Assembly: GCA_964501815.1 (NCBI GenBank)
Contig: CAZCUR010000001.1
Span: forward strand, 1 to 64,000
DNA from: Geothermobacter sp964501815
GTDB lineage: Bacteria; Desulfobacterota; Desulfuromonadia; Desulfuromonadales; Geothermobacteraceae
DNA: 64,000 nt
Reading direction: 5' to 3'
Below the pieces are notes generated by a model that was not told where the DNA came from, made no database searches, and saw only the letters and a program-made list of their open reading frames with translations. Both the position numbers and the translations under genes were made by a program. Each line of letters opens with the position of its first letter. Positions within the stretch are counted from its first letter, which is position 1. Of this stretch, positions 1 to 8,301 are shown in pieces.

Positions 1-14
1 GTCATCTAGCTGGC

Positions 15-44
15 TTGACAACCTGGAGAAACGGGGCCTAATAT
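15..44 (+). promoter_or_regulatory. Sigma70-type promoter for metK
   Basis: A perfect -35 TTGACA (15-20) and a -10 TAATAT (39-44) are separated by 18 bases. This predicts a start near 51 and a short leader of about 35 bases before metK. No SAM-binding riboswitch fits in so short a leader. Consensus match only. Confidence 0.7.
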
Positions 45-86
45 GGGCCGCTTCAACAGAACACTCCCAAAGGAGGAATGTGCCTT

Positions 87-1256
87 ATGGCCATGACCGA
101 TTTTCTTTTTACTTCCGAGTCTGTCAGCGAAGGGCATCCGGACAAGGTTGCTGACCAGATTTCCGACGCCATCCTCGACGCCATTATCGATCAGGACAAA
201 AAGGCCCGGGTCGCCTGCGAAACCCTGGTGACCACCGGTATGGCGATTATCGCCGGAGAAATCACCACCTCCGCCTATGTCGACATGCCTGAAATCGTAC
301 GCCAAACCATCAAGGAAATCGGTTACGACGATTCCTCCATGGGCTTTGACTATGAAACCTGTGCCGTTCTGACCAGTATCGACCGTCAGTCTCCGGACAT
401 TTCCCAGGGGGTGACCGAGGGGGCCGGGTTGTTCAAGGAACAGGGCGCCGGAGACCAGGGGCTCATGTTCGGCTATGCCTGTAATGAGACGTCTGAGCTG
501 ATGCCGATGCCCATCATGTTTGCGCACAAGTTGACCAAGCGGCTTGCCGATGTGCGCAAAAGCGGCCTGTTGACCTTTTTGCGCCCGGACAGCAAATCGC
601 AGGTATCCATCCAATACATCAACGACAAACCGGTCCGGGTCGATACCGTGGTCGTCTCATCCCAGCACACCCCCGACGTCAGTTACGAGACCCTGAAGGA
701 AGGCATCATCGAGGAGGTGGTCAAAAAGGTCATCCCCGCCGATCTGCTCGATGAGAACACCAAGTACTTCATCAATCCGACCGGCCGTTTTGTCGTAGGC
801 GGCCCCATGGGAGACTGTGGTCTGACCGGGCGCAAGATTATTGTCGATACCTATGGCGGGCAGGGGTCCCACGGTGGCGGCGCCTTTTCCGGAAAGGACC
901 CTTCCAAAGTCGACCGCAGCGCTTCCTACATGGCCCGTTACGTAGCGAAAAATATTGTCGCCGCGGGTCTCGCCGACAAATGTGAGGTCCAGGTGGCCTA
1001 CGCCATTGGTGTTGCCCAGCCGGTCTCCATCATGATCAACACCTTCGGTACCGGCAAGATTCCGAGCAATGAAATCGCCCGGATTGCCCGCGAGGAGTTC
1101 GATATGACCCCGCGGGGTATCATTGAAACCCTCGACCTGTTGCGGCCGATCTACAAGAAAACCGCCGCCTACGGACATTTCGGGCGTGAGTTGCCGGAAT
1201 TCAGCTGGGAGAAGACGGACCGGATCGATTCCCTGCGCAGCCGGGCCGGCCTCTAG
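87..1256 (+). CDS. metK: S-adenosylmethionine synthetase
   Basis: Makes S-adenosylmethionine from methionine and ATP in the cytoplasm. The 389-residue product is full length for MetK. It carries the N-terminal GHPDK substrate motif, the GAGDQG ATP-binding motif about a third of the way in, and the glycine-rich GGGAFSGKD loop about two thirds along. Three in-frame ATGs lie close together (78, 87, 93). The AGGAGG at 71-76 is 10 bases from ATG 87 but only 1 from ATG 78, so 87 is preferred. It has its own promoter and is followed by a GC-rich hairpin. ahcY, which removes the SAH by-product, lies two genes downstream. Confidence 0.97.
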   Translation: MAMTDFLFTSESVSEGHPDKVADQISDAILDAIIDQDKKARVACETLVTTGMAIIAGEITTSAYVDMPEIVRQTIKEIGYDDSSMGFDYETCAVLTSIDRQSPDISQGVTEGAGLFKEQGAGDQGLMFGYACNETSELMPMPIMFAHKLTKRLADVRKSGLLTFLRPDSKSQVSIQYINDKPVRVDTVVVSSQHTPDVSYETLKEGIIEEVVKKVIPADLLDENTKYFINPTGRFVVGGPMGDCGLTGRKIIVDTYGGQGSHGGGAFSGKDPSKVDRSASYMARYVAKNIVAAGLADKCEVQVAYAIGVAQPVSIMINTFGTGKIPSNEIARIAREEFDMTPRGIIETLDLLRPIYKKTAAYGHFGRELPEFSWEKTDRIDSLRSRAGL

Positions 1257-1282
1257 GCCGCCGGTCTGTCCATAGAACCTTT

Positions 1283-1312
1283 CAGACGGCGGGCCCGCGG
1301 GTCCGCCGTCTG
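1283..1312 (+). terminator. GC-rich hairpin after metK
   Basis: A perfect 10-bp inverted repeat (1283-1292 with 1303-1312) encloses a 10-base loop that contains the palindrome CCCGCGGG. No T tract follows, so it may be a factor-dependent stop or an mRNA-stabilising hairpin rather than a true intrinsic terminator. It sits 27 bases after metK and about 20 bases before the glycosyltransferase. Confidence 0.4.
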
Positions 1313-1333
1313 CGTTCCGACCTGGTGTGCACC

Positions 1334-2407
1334 ATGGAGCTGGCGATTGTCGTCCCCGTTCTGAATGAAGTTGCCCGGATAAAACCCCTGATGGTGGCTC
1401 TGGGACGGCAGCGCCAGGTTGAATTTGAGCTGGTCTTCAGTGACGGCGGTTCAACGGACGGTACGGTGGAGTCCGCCCGTGAGCTCGCCGGGCCGTTCGG
1501 CTTTCCTGTCCGGGTGATCAGGGGGACGCCCGGCCGGGGCGTCCAGCTCAATCGCGGCGCCAAGGCAGCCAGGGCGGACGTGTTGCTGTTTCTGCACGTC
1601 GACAGCAGGTTTGACGACCCGCTCACTCTGCGACGGTCGCTGGATGCCCTGCAAACCGCTCGGCAAATCCATGGTGATAGCCTTGTTGCCGGACATTTTC
1701 GCCTGCGATTCAATGACGCTCCCGAGGCGCTGCTTCAAGCGATGCGCTTCTGGGAAATCAAGGCGCGTCTGCACAGGTTCGGCTGCAACCATGGCGACCA
1801 GGGCCTGATGATGGTCCGCCGTGATTTTGAGAGCCTGGGGGGCTATCCCGAATTGATGCTGTTCGAGGATACCCTGATGGCTGAGCGGATCAAAGAGAAG
1901 GGGCGGCTGATTCTGCTTCCCGCGGAACTGGCCACTTCGGCCCGCCGCTTTGCGGTCGAGGGCCTGCGGCAGCGCCACACCCTCAATGCCATCCTGATGA
2001 CCTGTCATTGTGTCGGTCTGGAGGACTTTTTTCGCCGCGCCCGCGGGCACTACCGTCTGCAGCGGGATTCCGGCAGGCTGGTCCTGACTCCCTTTCTGGA
2101 GGCTCTTGCCGCATCTCTGGACGCTTTGCCGGCCCGGAAACGACGGGAGGTGCTGCGCCGGGGCGCGGCTTTTGTCCGAACCCAGGCCTGGCAGCTGCTG
2201 CTGGCCCTGCGGGTGAGGCAGGGGCGCTGGACCGTTGAGACCGATCCGGAAAGGGTTGAAAAGGCGCTGGCCCGGTTTGACCGGATTTACAACAGACTGA
2301 CCGACAACCCGATCGGGCTTTTTTTTGCCGGCCTGCTGCTGCGCCTTTGGCTCGGTCGGCAGAAGAGGCTTTGGCGGCAACTTGACCACGCCGAGGCAAG
2401 CCACTAG
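1334..2407 (+). CDS. Family 2 glycosyltransferase, TIGR04283-like
   Basis: A 357-residue GT-A fold glycosyltransferase, predicted to transfer a sugar from a nucleotide-sugar donor; the acceptor is unknown. The N-terminus (IVVPVLNE) and SDGGSTDGT are the donor-binding strand and loop of GT2 enzymes. FLHVDSR about 90 residues in is the metal-binding acidic motif. FGCNHGDQG followed by LFEDT resembles the short TIGR04283 family, which some databases link to arsenosugar synthesis. The C-terminal 120 residues extend past the usual domain, are basic, and include one hydrophobic stretch (IGLFFAGLLLRLWLG) near the end that may be membrane-associated. ATG 1334 was chosen over GTG 1325; neither has a clear ribosome site. 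The position between metK and ahcY is suggestive but proves no link to SAM metabolism. Confidence 0.75.
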   Translation: MELAIVVPVLNEVARIKPLMVALGRQRQVEFELVFSDGGSTDGTVESARELAGPFGFPVRVIRGTPGRGVQLNRGAKAARADVLLFLHVDSRFDDPLTLRRSLDALQTARQIHGDSLVAGHFRLRFNDAPEALLQAMRFWEIKARLHRFGCNHGDQGLMMVRRDFESLGGYPELMLFEDTLMAERIKEKGRLILLPAELATSARRFAVEGLRQRHTLNAILMTCHCVGLEDFFRRARGHYRLQRDSGRLVLTPFLEALAASLDALPARKRREVLRRGAAFVRTQAWQLLLALRVRQGRWTVETDPERVEKALARFDRIYNRLTDNPIGLFFAGLLLRLWLGRQKRLWRQLDHAEASH

Positions 2408-2463
2408 TATCCCAACAAACAACAAGGGCCTGGCGTTTGCCGGCGGCCTGTATGGAGACGGAC

Positions 2464-3897
2464 ATGAAAGAGAATTTCACCGATTACAAAGTCAAGGACA
2501 TTGCCCTGGCCGACTTCGGCCGGCGGGAGATTGAACTGGCCGAAGTGGAGATGCCCGGCCTGATGGCGTTGCGTGAAGAATATGCCGCCAGCAAACCGCT
2601 GGCCGGGGCGCGCATTACCGGCTCACTGCACATGACCATCCAGACCGCGGTTCTGATTGAAACCCTGGTGGCTCTGGGGGCGCAGGTGCGCTGGGCCAGC
2701 TGCAACATCTTCTCCACCCAGGACCATGCCGCCGCCGCCATTGCCGCCGCGGGCATCCCGGTTTTCGCCTGGAAGGGGGAGACCCTCAAGGACTACTGGT
2801 GGTGCACCGAACAGGCGCTTTCCTGGCCGGATGGACAACTCCCCAACATGATTCTCGATGACGGCGGTGATGCCACCATGATGGTCCTGAACGGAGCCCG
2901 GTGGCAGACCGAGGGGGTGCCGCCGCTCAAAGACGATGATCCCGAGGACTGGGTTGAACTGGTCAACTGTCTGAACGCCTCCATCGCGCAAAAGCGCAAC
3001 GACTGGGTCGCCATCCGGGACAGCATCCGCGGGGTGACCGAGGAGACCACAACCGGCGTGCACCGCCTCTATCAGCTTGAAAGGGATGGATTGCTGCCGT
3101 TTCCGGCCATGAACGTCAATGACTCGGTCACCAAAAGCAAGTTCGACAATATCTACGGTTGCCGCCATTCGCTGGTCGACGGCATCATGCGCGCCACCGA
3201 TGTCATGATTTCCGGCAAGGTCGCCGTGGTCTGTGGTTACGGTGACGTCGGCAAAGGGTGTTGTCAGTCTTTGCGCGGTCAGGGGGCCCGGGTCATTGTC
3301 ACCGAAATCGACCCCATTTGCGCGCTGCAGGCGCTGATGGAAGGTTATGAGGTTCGCACCCTTGAGGAGGTGGTTGAAGAAGCGGACATTTTCATTACCG
3401 CCACCGGCAACTACAACATTATCCGTCCCGAGCACATGGCGCGCATGAAACACAACGCCATCGTCGGCAATATCGGTCATTTTGACAACGAGATCGACAT
3501 GGCCGGGCTGGCGAAGGTGGAGGGGATTCGCAAGATCAACCTGAAAAATCCTCAGGAGCACGGCAACCAGGTTGACCAGTGGGTCTTCCCGGATGGGCAC
3601 GCCATTATTGTTCTTGCCGAAGGACGGCTTCTTAATCTTGGCTGTGCCACCGGCCATCCGAGTTTCGTCATGTCCAACAGCTTCAGCAACCAGGTGATCG
3701 CCCAGATTGAACTGTTCCGCAACGGTGACGCCTATGACAACAAGGTGTACGTGCTGCCGAAAAAGCTCGACGAAAAGGTTGCCCGGCTGCATCTGGACAA
3801 GCTTGGCGCCAAACTGACCCGCCTGACCCCCGAACAGGCCGCCTACATCGGTGTCGATGTTGACGGGCCCTACAAGCCGGATCACTACCGGTACTGA
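2464..3897 (+). CDS. ahcY: Adenosylhomocysteinase (SAH hydrolase)
   Basis: NAD-dependent hydrolysis of S-adenosylhomocysteine to adenosine and homocysteine, which relieves product inhibition of methyltransferases. The 477-residue product includes the internal insert usual in bacterial enzymes. The NAD-binding Rossmann motif GYGDVGKG lies mid-protein. The substrate segments TGSLHMT, STQDHAAAA and DDGGD are intact, and the chain ends in the diagnostic KPDHYRY. The start is ATG 2464, with GGAG six bases upstream; the alternative ATG 2452 lacks a site. No SAH riboswitch is recognisable in the 56 bases before it. A strong bidirectional terminator follows. Confidence 0.97.
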   Translation: MKENFTDYKVKDIALADFGRREIELAEVEMPGLMALREEYAASKPLAGARITGSLHMTIQTAVLIETLVALGAQVRWASCNIFSTQDHAAAAIAAAGIPVFAWKGETLKDYWWCTEQALSWPDGQLPNMILDDGGDATMMVLNGARWQTEGVPPLKDDDPEDWVELVNCLNASIAQKRNDWVAIRDSIRGVTEETTTGVHRLYQLERDGLLPFPAMNVNDSVTKSKFDNIYGCRHSLVDGIMRATDVMISGKVAVVCGYGDVGKGCCQSLRGQGARVIVTEIDPICALQALMEGYEVRTLEEVVEEADIFITATGNYNIIRPEHMARMKHNAIVGNIGHFDNEIDMAGLAKVEGIRKINLKNPQEHGNQVDQWVFPDGHAIIVLAEGRLLNLGCATGHPSFVMSNSFSNQVIAQIELFRNGDAYDNKVYVLPKKLDEKVARLHLDKLGAKLTRLTPEQAAYIGVDVDGPYKPDHYRY

Positions 3898-3919
3898 ATT
3901 CGGCTGTCAAAAAAAGAGT

Positions 3920-3959
3920 CCAGAAAAAAGGGCCCCGTTTTCGGGGCCTTTTTTTCTGG
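3920..3959. terminator. Bidirectional intrinsic terminator between ahcY and lptG
   Basis: A near-perfect palindrome with a GGCCCCG/CGGGGCC core (3931-3937 with 3942-3948), a TTTT loop and flanking A6 and T7 runs. It works on both strands, ending ahcY on plus and lptF-lptG on minus. Confidence 0.9.
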
Positions 3960-3967
3960 TTAACGGT

Positions 3968-5050
3968 CTAGGCTTCCCGGCCCAGGATCATCCAGAGGGC
4001 CAGAAGCAGGGCGAGAATGTTGCCCGACCAGGCGGCAAGCCAGGGTGGCAGGCTGCCGGCGTACCCGAAGGCGGTCATGGTGGATTGCAGCAGAAAGTAG
4101 ACCATGCCGATGGCGACGCTGATGGTGACGCCGAGAGCCAGGTTGCTGCCGCGCCCCCGCTGCAGGGCAAAGGGGATACCGAGCAGAGCCATGAGCAGGC
4201 AGGTGACGGAATAGGCGATCCGTTGCTGCAGGTCGACGCGAATGCGGGTCGTGTCGTAACCTTCGGCGCTCAGACGCCTGGCCAGGGAAAGCAGTTCGGC
4301 GAAGGGGAGTTCCCTGTTGTCGAGCTGGTTGGCGGCAAAATCGGCCGGCGACTTGTTCAGCTGGTAGCTCAGCGCCTGCTTTCTGAGCTCATTGCCCGGC
4401 TGGCCGTCGGGCCTGAACTGGCGGACCACAACCTCCTGAAGAAGCCAGGTTCCGTTCTTCTGCCACACCGCACGCGCTGCGTCGATGCGGCGCTGCAGGC
4501 GAAAATTCCTGTCGACTTCATAGATGGTGATGTCCTGCAGCTGTCCCTGTTGCGGCAGCAGCAGCCGGGTGAAGACGATGGCGTCGCCTTCGCGAAACCA
4601 GACCTGTTCCTGCTTGCGCGCCAGTTCCGGACGGCCGACGAGCTCGTGTTTGAGAATACGCCGGGTTTCAGCGGCGCCGTGGGGAACGAGGCGGTCACTC
4701 AGGTAGAAATGACCGATGCTCAGCAACAACGCCCCTGCTATCAGGGGCCTGGAAATGCGCGCCAGGCCCAGGCCGCAGGCGCGCATGGCGGTCAGCTCGC
4801 CATGCCGGCTCAAGCTGCCGAGGGTCAGAAAGACCGAAAGCAGGACGGCCAGCGGCATGATGTCCACCAGTATGACGGGCAGTTTCCAGCCGAAATAACG
4901 CAGATATTGCGTTGCCACCGCCTTGTGTTCAAGAAAGTCGTCGACCCGCTCAAAGAATTCGATGAGCAGATAGACGCCGGTGAAGGCGCCGGCGGTCAGG
5001 GCGAACATGCGCCAGAAAATGCGATGCAGGTAGCGGTCGAGTATGCGCAT
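3968..5050 (-). CDS. lptG: LPS export ABC transporter permease LptG
   Basis: Inner-membrane permease of the LptB2FG complex, which extracts lipopolysaccharide from the inner membrane and passes it to the LptC/LptA bridge. The 360 residues follow the YjgP/YjgQ plan. Two N-terminal helices (about 13-33 and 60-80) and another near 100-118 precede a periplasmic beta-jellyroll domain (about 120-270). Three C-terminal helices follow. The N-terminal signature RILDRYLHRIF is typical. Its ATG follows the lptF stop codon with no spacing (TAA then ATG), so the two are co-transcribed and probably coupled. LptF was separated from LptG by gene order and N-terminus; swapping the two names remains possible. 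Confidence 0.9.
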   Translation of the reverse strand: MRILDRYLHRIFWRMFALTAGAFTGVYLLIEFFERVDDFLEHKAVATQYLRYFGWKLPVILVDIMPLAVLLSVFLTLGSLSRHGELTAMRACGLGLARISRPLIAGALLLSIGHFYLSDRLVPHGAAETRRILKHELVGRPELARKQEQVWFREGDAIVFTRLLLPQQGQLQDITIYEVDRNFRLQRRIDAARAVWQKNGTWLLQEVVVRQFRPDGQPGNELRKQALSYQLNKSPADFAANQLDNRELPFAELLSLARRLSAEGYDTTRIRVDLQQRIAYSVTCLLMALLGIPFALQRGRGSNLALGVTISVAIGMVYFLLQSTMTAFGYAGSLPPWLAAWSGNILALLLALWMILGREA

Positions 5051-6217
5051 TTATCCGTCCTGATGGTGAGGCTTCCAGATGCCCGCCAGTTTTTGTTGCA
5101 GAAAGACCAGTGCGGCCAGTTCCTGTTCACGACTGGCACGTCGGAACAGGAGCAGACCGCAGAGCAGCAGAATGACCGGCGGGGTCCAGATGGTCGGGGC
5201 GACGGGCCAGCCGGAGTCGAGGACCAGGGTGTTCGCCAGGGAAACAAGAACGTAATAGCCGAGGAAGACCACCAGAGAGGCGGCAAAGCCTCCGCCCCGG
5301 CCCGACCGGGTGGTCTGGATGCCCAAAGGCAAAGCGAGCAGCGCCAGCAACAGCGGCGTCGGAATAAGACTGAAGCGCCCGTGGATTTCGGCTTTGGCCC
5401 GACGCCCCTGTTCGGTCGGTTTTTGAGCCTGAGCCCAAAGCTCATCCAGCGGGATTTCCTTCATTTTCAAACTGCGCCGGCCGGAGTCCCCGCCCCCGGC
5501 CAGCGGCAGGTTGACCCGATAGCTGGTGAATCCGACCACCTGGTAGCTCTCCTTGTCGGGAGTGCGGGCGTGAATGGAGCCTTGAGAGAGGGCCAGGGAG
5601 GCGACCTGGTCGCCGTCGCTGGTCATCAGTCTGCCCCGCTCGGCGAAGATGGTGGCGGGATGTTTCGGGTTGCGCAGGTCGGCGATCAGAACCCCCTCCA
5701 TCTCCCCGGTACGTTCCTGCATGCGGTCTGCGTACAGGGTCAGTCCAGGAATATCGGTGTAAAAGACCCGGGGAGCCAGCGCGACGTGGGCCTGTTCCCG
5801 GGCCAGCCGGAAGAGGCGTTCGCGAAAGGCATGGTTGGCCCGGGGGGCGAGGTCGATGACGCACCAACCGGTCAGGATGGTGGCGAGCAGGGCGATCAGC
5901 AAAACCGGTTTCAGCATCCGGACCAGACTGATGCCGGCTGCCTTGAGGGCAATAATTTCGGCATCGGTCGACAGGCGCGCGAAGGCGAGCAGGGTGCCGA
6001 GCAGGACCGACAGCGGAATGGTGATGGAAAAAAAGGCCGGAAACAGGCTGCCAAGCAGGCCGGCAACATCTTTGAGCGGGACGCCCTTGCTGATGACCAG
6101 GTCGGCAAGCTTCAGGGTTCGTCCTGCGACCAGCACGAAGGAGAAGATGCCGAGGGACAGCAGGGTGGGGACGGCAATCTCCCTGAAAATGTAGCGGTCA
6201 ATGCGTGACAGGAGCAT
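5051..6217 (-). CDS. lptF: LPS export ABC transporter permease LptF
   Basis: Partner permease of LptG in the LPS extraction complex. The 388 residues have the same arrangement: the IDRYIFREI start, N-terminal helices about 17-35 and 58-80, a further helix near 103-120, a periplasmic domain and three C-terminal helices. The C-terminus is about 30 residues longer than in LptG and is charged. The start is ATG at 6217 with no obvious ribosome-binding site. It is transcribed divergently from rpsB, with about 200 bases between the two. The ATPase (lptB) and lptC are not in the window. Confidence 0.9.
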   Translation of the reverse strand: MLLSRIDRYIFREIAVPTLLSLGIFSFVLVAGRTLKLADLVISKGVPLKDVAGLLGSLFPAFFSITIPLSVLLGTLLAFARLSTDAEIIALKAAGISLVRMLKPVLLIALLATILTGWCVIDLAPRANHAFRERLFRLAREQAHVALAPRVFYTDIPGLTLYADRMQERTGEMEGVLIADLRNPKHPATIFAERGRLMTSDGDQVASLALSQGSIHARTPDKESYQVVGFTSYRVNLPLAGGGDSGRRSLKMKEIPLDELWAQAQKPTEQGRRAKAEIHGRFSLIPTPLLLALLALPLGIQTTRSGRGGGFAASLVVFLGYYVLVSLANTLVLDSGWPVAPTIWTPPVILLLCGLLLFRRASREQELAALVFLQQKLAGIWKPHHQDG

Positions 6218-6274
6218 AGCCGGGGCATCTTAGTACACAGCTGTCGAACATGCAATTCGATTCCGATTTTTCCC

Positions 6275-6303
6275 TTGCCTGGCTCAAGGGTGCGTGATAT
6301 AGA
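6275..6303 (+). promoter_or_regulatory. Extended -10 promoter for rpsB
   Basis: -35 TTGCCT (6275-6280), a 17-base spacer and -10 TATAGA (6298-6303) preceded by the extended TGA. The predicted start near 6310 leaves a leader of about 110 bases before rpsB, long enough for autoregulatory structure, though no known S2-binding motif was recognised. Confidence 0.65.
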
Positions 6304-6421
6304 AACGCGTTGCACACTTCACACGCCATCCGATTCGAATCGGGGTCTTCCGCGGGACGGGGAGCCGTTTCGAAGCTGAGGCTGGCGGAGGAAAAAACCA
6401 ACGAGAAGGAGAACGAGAAAC

Positions 6422-7240
6422 ATGTCCCAGATCACCATGAAGCAGCTGCTGGAGGCCGGTGTTCATTTCGGCCACCAGACCCGTCGCTGGAACCCGAAAA
6501 TGAAACCCTATATTTTCGGGGCCCGTAATGGCATCTACATCATCGACCTGCAGAAGACCGTTCGCTATTTCAAAACGGCCTATGCCTTTGTGCGGGATAC
6601 TGTCGCCAGCGGTCAGAAAGTGCTCTTTGTCGGCACCAAAAAGCAGGCCCAGGACGCTATCGTCGAGGAGGCCACCAGGGCCGACCAGTTTTACGTCAAC
6701 CATCGTTGGCTCGGTGGCATGCTGACCAACTACACCACCATCAAGGCCAGCATTGAGCGGCTCAAAAAAATCGAGGCCATGGCCGAAGACGGCACCTTCG
6801 AACTGCTGACCAAAAAAGAGGTCCTGCAGCTCAAGCGCGAACAGGAAAAACTTGAGCGCAATCTCGGCGGCATCAAGGGAATGACCAAGCTGCCGGGCGC
6901 CGTTTTTGTCATCGATCCGAAAAAAGAGCAGATTGCCGTCAAGGAGGCGCGCAAGCTCAGGATCCCGGTTGTCGCTGTCGTTGATACCAACTGTGACCCG
7001 GATGAAATCGACTACATCATCCCGGGCAACGACGATGCCATTCGTGCCATTCGCCTGTTCACCTCGAAAATGGCCGATGCCTGTATCGAAGGCGCCCAGT
7101 TGCGCGAAAGCCAGCTGCAAACCGAGGCTGAAGGGGAGGATGCGGAAGTCCAGGCGGCAGCCGAGCCTGCCCAGGATGGCCCGGAAATCGTTGAAAAGAC
7201 CGCTTCTGCACCTGTGGCCGAGGCCCCGCAGGAAGGTTGA
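6422..7240 (+). CDS. rpsB: 30S ribosomal protein S2
   Basis: Structural protein of the small ribosomal subunit, needed for S1 to bind. Recognisable segments are LLEAGVHFGHQTRRWNPKM at the N-terminus, WLGGMLTN in the middle, and DTNCDPD followed by IPGNDDA toward the end of the core. At 272 residues it is longer than the E. coli protein because of an acidic, Ala/Glu-rich tail of about 40 residues. It starts at ATG 6422 behind a GAAGGAGA site. It heads the conserved rpsB-tsf-pyrH-frr block and is followed by an intrinsic terminator. Confidence 0.98.
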   Translation: MSQITMKQLLEAGVHFGHQTRRWNPKMKPYIFGARNGIYIIDLQKTVRYFKTAYAFVRDTVASGQKVLFVGTKKQAQDAIVEEATRADQFYVNHRWLGGMLTNYTTIKASIERLKKIEAMAEDGTFELLTKKEVLQLKREQEKLERNLGGIKGMTKLPGAVFVIDPKKEQIAVKEARKLRIPVVAVVDTNCDPDEIDYIIPGNDDAIRAIRLFTSKMADACIEGAQLRESQLQTEAEGEDAEVQAAAEPAQDGPEIVEKTASAPVAEAPQEG

Positions 7241-7262
7241 CGTTCTGTCGTAAGGGAACCAG

Positions 7263-7292
7263 GGCGGTCGGGGTTACCCGACCGCCTTTTTT
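7263..7292 (+). terminator. Intrinsic terminator/attenuator between rpsB and tsf
   Basis: A 10-bp perfect stem (7263-7272 with 7277-7286), a GTTA loop and T6. It lies 22 bases after rpsB and 74 before tsf. No strong promoter is visible between it and tsf, so it probably acts as a partial terminator that lets some transcripts read into tsf. Confidence 0.85.
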
Positions 7293-7366
7293 CCGGACCC
7301 TGTGTTCGGATCAAAAAAACAATTTCAACTTGCAGGCCCCGGGACCAGTGGGGCCGGGAGGTCGAT

Positions 7367-8278
7367 ATGGCAGCAATTACCGCAAAAATGGTCGCTGAAC
7401 TGCGCGCCAAGACCGGCGCGGGCATGATGGATTGCAAGAAAGCCCTGAGTGAAACAGACGGCAATATGGAGCAGGCCATTGACTACCTGCGCAAAAAGGG
7501 TCTGTCCGCAGCCGCCAAGAAAGCCGGCCGGGTCGCCGCCGAAGGCAGCATCGTTGCGGCTGGTGACGGCAAGGTCGGTGTCGTGGCTGAAATCAACGCC
7601 GAAACCGATTTTGTCGCCAAGAATGAAAATTTCCAGGCTTTTGCCAAGGGCGTGGCCCAGGCCATCCTTGACGCCCGCCCGGCATCGGTTGAGGCTCTCA
7701 AGGACGTGCCCTTCCCCGGGACCGGTCGTACTGTTGGCGAGGAGCTGACCCACCAGATCGCCACCATCGGCGAAAACATGAATATCCGCCGGTTCGAGTG
7801 CTTTGAGCCGGAGCAGGGTGTTGTCGCGTCCTACATCCATGCCGGCGGCAAGATCGGCGTGCTGGTCGAGCTGACCGGTAACGGCGATGCCGAACGCATG
7901 CAGGAGGTGGCGCGTCAGATCGCCATGCATGTGGCGGCCGCCAATCCGCAGTATCTGCGGCGCGAAGATGTTCCCGCCGATGTGGTCGAGCGCGAAAAGG
8001 ACATCATGCGTACCAAGGCGGTTGAGAGCGGCAAACCCGAAAATATCGTTGAGAAGATTATTGTCGGTCAGCTCAACAAGTACTACGGCGAGGTCTGCCT
8101 GCTTGAGCAGCAATTCGTCATCGATACCGACCTCAAGGTCGGCAAGGTGGTCGAGAACCTGGCCAAGGAGCTTGGCACCGAAATCAGCCTGAGCCGTTAT
8201 GTCCGCTACCAGTTGGGCGAAGGAATCGAAAAGAAGGAAGATGACTTCGCCGCAGAGGTCGCCCAGCTGACCAAATAA
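7367..8278 (+). CDS. tsf: Translation elongation factor Ts
   Basis: Guanine-nucleotide exchange factor that regenerates EF-Tu-GTP. The 303 residues start with the UBA-like N-terminal domain and its signature VAELRAKTGAGMMDCKKAL. The TDFVAKNE motif, which contacts EF-Tu, follows about 80 residues in. A second core subdomain and a C-terminal module finish the protein. It starts at ATG 7367 behind GGGAGGT. It sits in its usual place after rpsB. Confidence 0.98.
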   Translation: MAAITAKMVAELRAKTGAGMMDCKKALSETDGNMEQAIDYLRKKGLSAAAKKAGRVAAEGSIVAAGDGKVGVVAEINAETDFVAKNENFQAFAKGVAQAILDARPASVEALKDVPFPGTGRTVGEELTHQIATIGENMNIRRFECFEPEQGVVASYIHAGGKIGVLVELTGNGDAERMQEVARQIAMHVAAANPQYLRREDVPADVVEREKDIMRTKAVESGKPENIVEKIIVGQLNKYYGEVCLLEQQFVIDTDLKVGKVVENLAKELGTEISLSRYVRYQLGEGIEKKEDDFAAEVAQLTK

Positions 8279-8301
8279 TCTCTTTGCACCAGGGGGGACG
8301 G

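Noticed and set aside
2408..2463. SAH riboswitch before ahcY
   Set aside because: Only 56 bases separate the genes and no SAH-aptamer core was recognisable.
3851..6208. Plus-strand open frame of about 785 codons opposite lptG and lptF
   Set aside because: Composition is Gln/Gly-rich low-complexity with no recognisable domain, no ribosome site, and it is exactly antisense to two clear membrane-permease genes. It is a shadow of GC-rich codon use.
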